Source: Gemmatimonas groenlandica
GTDB taxonomy: Bacteria > Gemmatimonadota > Gemmatimonadetes > Gemmatimonadales > Gemmatimonadaceae
Direction: 5' to 3'
Assembly (NCBI RefSeq): GCF_013004105.1
Contig: NZ_CP053085.1
Coordinates: 4,960,001-5,024,000, forward strand
DNA length: 64,000 nucleotides
Shown here: positions 59,684 to 64,000 of the stretch, one piece after another
Numbering within the stretch: the first letter of the stretch is position 1
Layout: each line of letters opens with the position of its first letter
Made by a program: the position numbers and the translations under genes
Notes under the pieces: generated by a model
What the model was told of the DNA's origin: nothing
Seen by the model: only the letters and a program-made list of their open reading frames with translations
The model's database searches: none

Positions 59684-60241
59684 TCATGTCGCGTCCTGCG
59701 CTATGTGTGCGACGCCCGCACGGCATCCGGCCGCGAACAGCGTAAGGCCTCGTGTCGTCGCGTCAATCTCGACTTCGTTTAAATGCCTGAACGCCTCCGT
59801 GAGCGATCGCGCGATGGCCCCATAGAGGCGTCCGACCTGTGCAAACGCGGCAGGAGGAAGTTCGACATGTACTGCACGCCGGTCGCGGACGCCGTGCACG
59901 CGACGTGCATATCCGGCCGATTCGAGCCGGTCGATGAGTGCGGTGACAGCCCCGCTGGTCATGCGCAGCGCCGATCCGATCTCGGATGGACGCCGCGGCC
60001 CGTGCTCGAGCAGGTTCAGGCAACGCAAGTCGCCCCGATGCACCCCAAGGCGAGCGGCGATCAGCGTATCCACTTCGTCGATCGCGGCGTAGACGTCGCG
60101 GCTGGCGGCGACAACCTGAGGGATCGTGTCAGGCATCATGCCGCTGCGGCTCTCGGCTGGCACGCTCTCCGCCTCCGCTGATGCCGTCAGAACGGGTGCT
60201 GCGCTGCTGCGACGCCGTTTCGCGCTCGGTTTGTCAGGCAT
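59684..60241 (-). CDS. MarR-family transcription regulator
   Basis: 185 aa. A low-complexity basic N-terminus (about 1-45) is followed by the winged-helix core: LGVHRGDLRCLNLLEHGPRRPSEIG, SGAVTALIDRLESAGYARRV (recognition helix) and HGVRDRRAVHVELPP (wing with the conserved DRR). Such proteins repress neighbouring genes and release DNA on binding small aromatic ligands. AGAGG at 8 bases fixes ATG 60241. Divergent from the NTF2-like gene at 60396, its likely target. Confidence 0.88.
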   Translation of the reverse strand: MPDKPSAKRRRSSAAPVLTASAEAESVPAESRSGMMPDTIPQVVAASRDVYAAIDEVDTLIAARLGVHRGDLRCLNLLEHGPRRPSEIGSALRMTSGAVTALIDRLESAGYARRVHGVRDRRAVHVELPPAAFAQVGRLYGAIARSLTEAFRHLNEVEIDATTRGLTLFAAGCRAGVAHIAQDAT

Positions 60242-60395
60242 GCAGGAAACCTCTTGATGTAAAAGATACTTGGTGGTAAAGTAACGTGATCACAGCTCGT
60301 ACGCTTGAATGCGTGCGGACTATCCGTAGGGCAGGGTTGCCGGCACCCGGTCGGAATCGGCCCATTTATGCTACCATCACCACATGGGAGTCTGA
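60242..60395. promoter_or_regulatory. Divergent control region of marR-like and NTF2-like genes
   Basis: 154 bp. Contains AT-rich DNA unusual for the region (GATGTAAAAGATACTT, then GGTAAAGTAAC) that includes a partial dyad AAG...CTT. A MarR dimer would fit here, but I cannot define the site. Confidence 0.4.
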
Positions 60396-60875
60396 GTGTC
60401 CATCAAGAGTAGTGAGTCTGCCGCGGCGCCCGCCGCCACCACCTTCGTCACAGACATCCTCGACACCGGCGCGGCACCATCCGGCATGCCGGACCCGGCG
60501 CAGCTGCGACACTTGCACGCGGCGTCCGCTGTGGCCTATCCGTTCACGGAATTGTGCAAGGCCGGCAAGCTGACCGAGGCGTCGGCGACGTTCTGGGCGG
60601 ACGATATTATGAGTGTCGAGCCGTTCCCTGGGCCATACGCCCTGCTCACCGGCCGAGACGCGGTCAACGGAAAGGTCGAGTACTGGTCACGTGAGAACAC
60701 CATTCACGCGGTTGCGGTGGAGGGACCGTTCGTCAACGGTGATCAATTTGCGCTTCGTTTCTCACTGGACTGCACGATGAACGCGAGCGGCGTGCGCTCG
60801 GTGCAGCACGAGACGGCGCTGTACACCGTCAAGAATGGCCGTATCGTCGAAGAGCGATTCTTCGGGATGTTCTGA
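60396..60875 (+). CDS. NTF2-like (SnoaL-like) protein
   Basis: 159 aa, GTG start with GGGAG 5 bases before it. N-terminal 50 residues are Ala/Thr rich; the fold begins about 40 and includes FWADDIMSVEPFPGPYALLTGRDAV, KVEYWSRENTIHA, and the closing HETALYTVKNGRIVEERFFGMF. Unlike the 110-residue relative at 46230, it carries an extra N-terminal section. Function unknown; probably under the divergent MarR regulator. Confidence 0.75.
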   Translation: MSIKSSESAAAPAATTFVTDILDTGAAPSGMPDPAQLRHLHAASAVAYPFTELCKAGKLTEASATFWADDIMSVEPFPGPYALLTGRDAVNGKVEYWSRENTIHAVAVEGPFVNGDQFALRFSLDCTMNASGVRSVQHETALYTVKNGRIVEERFFGMF

Positions 60876-61284
60876 CGCGTTGCGCCGCATGGGTCTTGAC
60901 TCTGCGCGTCTTGAACGTACTGTCGCGGTGGGTTGCGTTGCTCTCGCAGAAACCTGCCGCGACAGTGCATCATCCAATCTCCTTCAGCGTCGAGAAATCG
61001 CAATTGTGGGAAGCTCGGTTCTCAACGGCGTCTTCGCGCGGAAAGTGCGGGGGCCTCAGGGAAAACCGTGCATTCCGCCGATCATCGTCGCCAGCACCGG
61101 TGTCTGCATCGACTCGTTGCCGCCGCGGCACTACGCGTAAGCCAATGCGACTGCCGAGACGCCTGCGACGATCGCACTGAGTTTCTGCGCGACGCGAAAG
61201 TTGGGAGTGCGGCTCCGCTCATCGCGCGGCGCGAGTCGCTGTTGGGAATGGTCCCACGGCACGCGCGCTCGCGACTCGGCGCCG
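60876..61284. other. Non-coding stretch
   Basis: About 410 bp between the NTF2-like gene and the split membrane protein (opposite strands, convergent). A minus-strand piece ending AQKLSAIVAGVSAVALAYA near 61131 looks like a lone hydrophobic segment; I cannot assign it. Confidence 0.4.
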
Positions 61285-61803
61285 TTATGAGCCGGAAAGC
61301 GAATGTGCCAAGTCATGCTGTTTTTTGCCGCTCGTGACCATCGTGATGTCGCGGCAAGGTGGCGACTCCGGAAGCCACTGAATCGCCCCCACCTCCGCGA
61401 TGAAATGGCGGAAGTCGTCATCGACCATGAGGAATTCTTCTTTGATGACGACGTCTATGCCGGTCATTTCGCTCGCGCTCCGCACCCGGACGGCGTTGTC
61501 GCGCCCGGCCGTTGCCCGCAGCCGCTAGTTCTCGCGGAGAGCTTTCCACTCGTCAGGTGATACCGTCCACCGTGCCAACGGCCGTTGGCAGCGAAGCAGA
61601 CGCCGTCGGCGCGGGTAGGTGACAGGGTACCCGATCGTGCCGACAAGTCCGAAGAGCGTTACGAAGCACGCGACGACGACACTGCCGAACATCGCGCTGT
61701 CACGTGGGTTGACGGTGGTGAGGAACACCGTGACGAGGACATGTGTGACGCCGACCGCCAGAGCAGCCACGCCGACGTTGCGGCCCCCACGTGGATGTCG
61801 CAA
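61285..61803 (-). pseudogene. Small membrane protein split by an in-frame TAG
   Basis: Upstream part (61803-61525): two hydrophobic segments (VGVAALAVGVTHVLVTVFLTTV and MFGSVVVACFVTLFGLVGTIGY), then RRRRLLRCQRPLARW and VSPDEWKALREN followed by TAG at 61525-61527. The same frame continues RLRATAGRDNAVRVRSASEM, TGIDVVIKEEFLMVDDDF and an ending AHSLSGS at 61285. The second part is hydrophilic and reads naturally onto the first, but as I do not know the family, two separate short genes are possible. The second part could start at 61485 (GTG). It follows queG on the same strand by 43 bp. Confidence 0.5.
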
Positions 61804-61845
61804 AGCGAGGATGCTTCCGCTTTCGGCAGGCGCGCGCGAGAGGCG

Positions 61846-62913
61846 CTAGATGGACAATCGATCCCGGATCTGCTCGAGTACCCACGCTGCATGCTCGCGC
61901 ACGAGCGGCTCGTCGTGCTGCAACGCCGCCTCCAACAACGGCACATCATCGCGCGTGCCGACATTGCCGAGCACCACCGCCGCGTTCCGCGCGAGCCCAC
62001 GCCGCTTCGCACGCTTCATCGCGCTGCCCTTGAAGCGCGCGCTGAACTCGGCCTGACCCATCGTGAGAAACTCGCGAGCGAGCGCGCGTGCGTCACGCGA
62101 GTCGAGTCCCTCGCGCGATGCGAACGAGGGTTCGGCAACCTCGCCCGCAAACTTATGGTTCCACGGACACACCTCCTGGCAGATGTCGCACCCGTACAAC
62201 AACCCACCGATCGCCTCGCGCAGGCCTTCCGGAATCGCCCCGCGCAGCTCGATCGTGAGGTAGCTGATGCACTTCGTGGCATCGAGCACGCGCGGGCCAG
62301 CAAATGCCTGGGTTGGACACGCATCGAGGCACCGCGTACAACTCCCGCACCGATCCGCCTCGAACGGATCGTCCACCTCAAGGCGGACATCGGGCCCCAG
62401 CTCGACGAACAGCGACGACAGAAAGAAGAACGACCCCGCCTTCGGATTGATCAGCATGGTGTTCTTGCCGAACCACCCCAGTCCCGCGCGCTGCGCCAGG
62501 TCGCGCTCCAGCACCGGTCCGCTGTCCACGTAGGGCCGCGCGTTCACCGATCGTCCAAGCTCGGCTTCCAGCCAGTCGTGCAAGGACCGCGTGCGTTCGC
62601 GCAGCAGCTCGTGGTAGTCGTCGCCGCGTGCATAGCGTGCCACGGGTCCGCTCGGCTCGCGGCCGCCGTACTGCGTGGCCAGCACAATCGCGTGCGTGGC
62701 CCCGGCGTGCGGCCGGCGGCTGTCGCGACGTAACTCGCCCCCGTCGCCGTCGAGATACCCCATCTCGCCGTGATACCCGGCGTCCAGCCACGCATCGAAA
62801 CGCTCCCGCGTAGCCGGCGGGCCAAGGGTGGTGATCCCCACCAGGTCGAAGCCCAATCCAAAGGCCTGCGCCTTCAGGCGCCGCGTAAGGTCCGCTGCGC
62901 CATCGGTGTCCAT
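61846..62913 (-). CDS. queG: Epoxyqueuosine reductase QueG, full length
   Basis: 355 aa. Last step of queuosine synthesis: reduces epoxyqueuosine to queuosine in tRNA using cobalamin and two 4Fe-4S clusters. N-terminal DUF1730/cobalamin fold (about 1-170) with the proposed catalytic Asp130 in YVDSGPVLERDLAQRAG, then GWFGKNTMLI. Cluster ligands: C189, C192, C195 and C199 (CGSCTRCLDACP), C242, C245, C249 (CDICQEVCPW) and C215. The C-terminus (about 255-355) has the motif FKGSAMKRAKRRG and HEAT-like helices. It is complete, and serves as the reference for three orphan C-terminal copies in this window. ATG 62913 overlaps the stop of the upstream small gene by one base. Confidence 0.93.
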   Translation of the reverse strand: MDTDGAADLTRRLKAQAFGLGFDLVGITTLGPPATRERFDAWLDAGYHGEMGYLDGDGGELRRDSRRPHAGATHAIVLATQYGGREPSGPVARYARGDDYHELLRERTRSLHDWLEAELGRSVNARPYVDSGPVLERDLAQRAGLGWFGKNTMLINPKAGSFFFLSSLFVELGPDVRLEVDDPFEADRCGSCTRCLDACPTQAFAGPRVLDATKCISYLTIELRGAIPEGLREAIGGLLYGCDICQEVCPWNHKFAGEVAEPSFASREGLDSRDARALAREFLTMGQAEFSARFKGSAMKRAKRRGLARNAAVVLGNVGTRDDVPLLEAALQHDEPLVREHAAWVLEQIRDRLSI

Positions 62914-63161
62914 TACGGCTGGCGGCCGACCCAGCGGGCGAAGGCGATCACGTCATCGGCCGGCGGAATCGCCTCTTCCTCACCGTAGGCCGTGTACATG
63001 CGCCACTTCACATAGCTGGTGGCCGGGAGCGGAAGAAACGGAAATCGCCGGAACCAATGCCGGTGCCGAAACCGCCAGGCGACACGAAGTAAGTCAATGG
63101 CCAGCAACGGGTTGACGATCGCGCGCAGCGATAAGGCCAGAGAGAGGCGGAGCCAAGGCAT
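62913..63161 (-). CDS. Small hypothetical protein coupled to queG
   Basis: 82 aa from ATG 63161. An N-terminal hydrophobic helix (LRLSLALSLRAIVNPLLAIDLLRVAW) is followed by a basic stretch (RFRHRHWFRRFPFLPLP) and a short charged tail (AYGEEEAIPPADDVIAFARWV). ATG 63191 would add 10 residues. Its stop TAA shares its last A with the queG ATG, so the two are translated together. I do not recognise it. Confidence 0.55.
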   Translation of the reverse strand: MPWLRLSLALSLRAIVNPLLAIDLLRVAWRFRHRHWFRRFPFLPLPATSYVKWRMYTAYGEEEAIPPADDVIAFARWVGRQP

Positions 63162-63331
63162 AAGAGGAATATAGACGGGTTCGATCCCCATTGGATGGCG
63201 GTAGGCCCTCAGCCGCTCAGGTGAATGCCGCGCAAGTTGTGCAGCCGAACGTCCCATCGGTCGACACTTGTTGCGGGCGCCGACGCTGGTGCCACGCTCA
63301 CTGAGATTCCTTCCCTTCGCACCGCATCGGC

Positions 63332-64000
63332 ATGTCGCACCACCCCGCGAGCACGTCCACCGCCGATCAGCCGCCACGACAACGCCCGTGGTGGGCCGAC
63401 ACCTTGTTCCTGCTCGGATGCATCGTGGTCGCTGAAATTCTGCTCCACTTCGTGATCGAAGAGGCGGATCTTGCGGTGGCGCACTGGTTCCACGGTATCA
63501 TCAATGCCCTCTGTCTCGCGTTGCTGATTGGACCGCTGTTCGCGTGGATCATGTATCGGCGGAATGTCGATGCCCGTATCGCGCAGGCTCGATTCAGTCC
63601 CTCCGGTCGCGCACCGAACAGTCCGCACAAGCGCGTCCGGATCGCGGTCCTCGGATCGCTGGGCGTGATTTCGGCATTGATGGCAGCGTCGATCTGGGGG
63701 CACGTCGTCGCCACGGACCGCATGGCGCACAGTGCCGAGATCATGAACCTCGCGGGACGCCAGCGCATGCTCACGCAGCGGATCGCACGTTTTGCAAATG
63801 GGGCCATCGACAGTCCGGTGAAAGCCGATTCCTTGCGCGTCATGACGCGCCGGCTGCAGGCCGAAGCCGACCAACTCGATACGCTGACCACCGCGTTCGA
63901 GGTGGCAGCCTTCGCCGCGGCGAGTGACGCCCGCACCGCCGTCGTGAATTCGCAGACGCTTCGCGACTCACTCGTCACCGCGGCCGAGCAGATGACGCCG
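63332..64000 (+). CDS. PilJ-like sensor protein, truncated by window end
   Basis: Open for 223 codons to the edge. Two membrane segments near the start (FLLGCIVVAEILLHFVI and IINALCLALLIGPLFAWIM) and a third (LGSLGVISALMAASIWGHVV, about 105-125). The region after it reads AEIMNLAGRQRMLTQRIARFA, the PilJ/type IV pili sensor motif, which usually lies outside the membrane in chemoreceptors and kinases. The output domain is beyond the window: histidine kinase, diguanylate cyclase or MCP. Divergent from the small gene and queG. Confidence 0.75.
   Translation, partial: MSHHPASTSTADQPPRQRPWWADTLFLLGCIVVAEILLHFVIEEADLAVAHWFHGIINALCLALLIGPLFAWIMYRRNVDARIAQARFSPSGRAPNSPHKRVRIAVLGSLGVISALMAASIWGHVVATDRMAHSAEIMNLAGRQRMLTQRIARFANGAIDSPVKADSLRVMTRRLQAEADQLDTLTTAFEVAAFAAASDARTAVVNSQTLRDSLVTAAEQMTP

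Overview
The window is GC-rich, gene-dense bacterial chromosome, most likely from a Gemmatimonadota (Gemmatimonas-like) organism. I infer this from content: nine Pkn-type serine/threonine kinases fused to TolB-like (PD40) propellers or TPR repeats, an ECF sigma factor coupled to a kinase, a PEP-CTERM protein, tricorn-like S41 protease and many small lipoproteins. Acidobacteriota cannot be excluded. No rRNA, tRNA, CRISPR array or prophage was recognised.

Layout. 0-5 kb: an IS3 orfA remnant, a hybrid sensor kinase split by one in-frame amber codon, an AI-2E-type permease, a decayed propeller tail and a first orphan QueG C-terminal fragment. 5-17.3 kb: a PEP-CTERM spondin-like protein, an ECF sigma/kinase pair, a coupled DUF3047/DM13 pair, two propeller-type lipoproteins, and a coupled NhaA/DUF389 pair. 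17.3-19.1 kb is a graveyard: a CopB-type ATPase fragment, a second QueG fragment and a TPR-kinase tail. 19.2-37.1 kb: a class A beta-lactamase-like gene on the minus strand, then five serine/threonine kinase genes head to tail, nearly all with overlapping start/stop codons, a broken vapBC pair, and a sixth kinase. 37.1-49 kb: a lipoprotein gene truncated at an IS110 remnant, a metallo-beta-lactamase-fold protein, an alpha/beta hydrolase, a tricorn-like protease, and two kinases on the minus strand. 49-50.4 kb: a second graveyard with a propeller tail, a probable recombinase tail and a third QueG fragment. 50.8-57.3 kb: a complete tripartite RND efflux operon (TolC, adaptor, permease) with a TetR regulator and matching palindromic operators. 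57.5-64 kb: small conserved proteins (DUF2461, two YdeI/DUF1905 types), MarR and an NTF2-like protein, a membrane protein split by an amber codon, the intact queG, and the start of a PilJ-like sensor.

Two patterns stand out. First, the kinases share almost identical catalytic halves with completely different C-terminal sensor halves, as if the catalytic half is being homogenised or shuffled. Second, three diverged QueG C-terminal fragments are joined at the same codon to one shared DNA module of about 70-100 bp, and each lies beside an orphan kinase or propeller tail. That module is the best candidate here for something undescribed.
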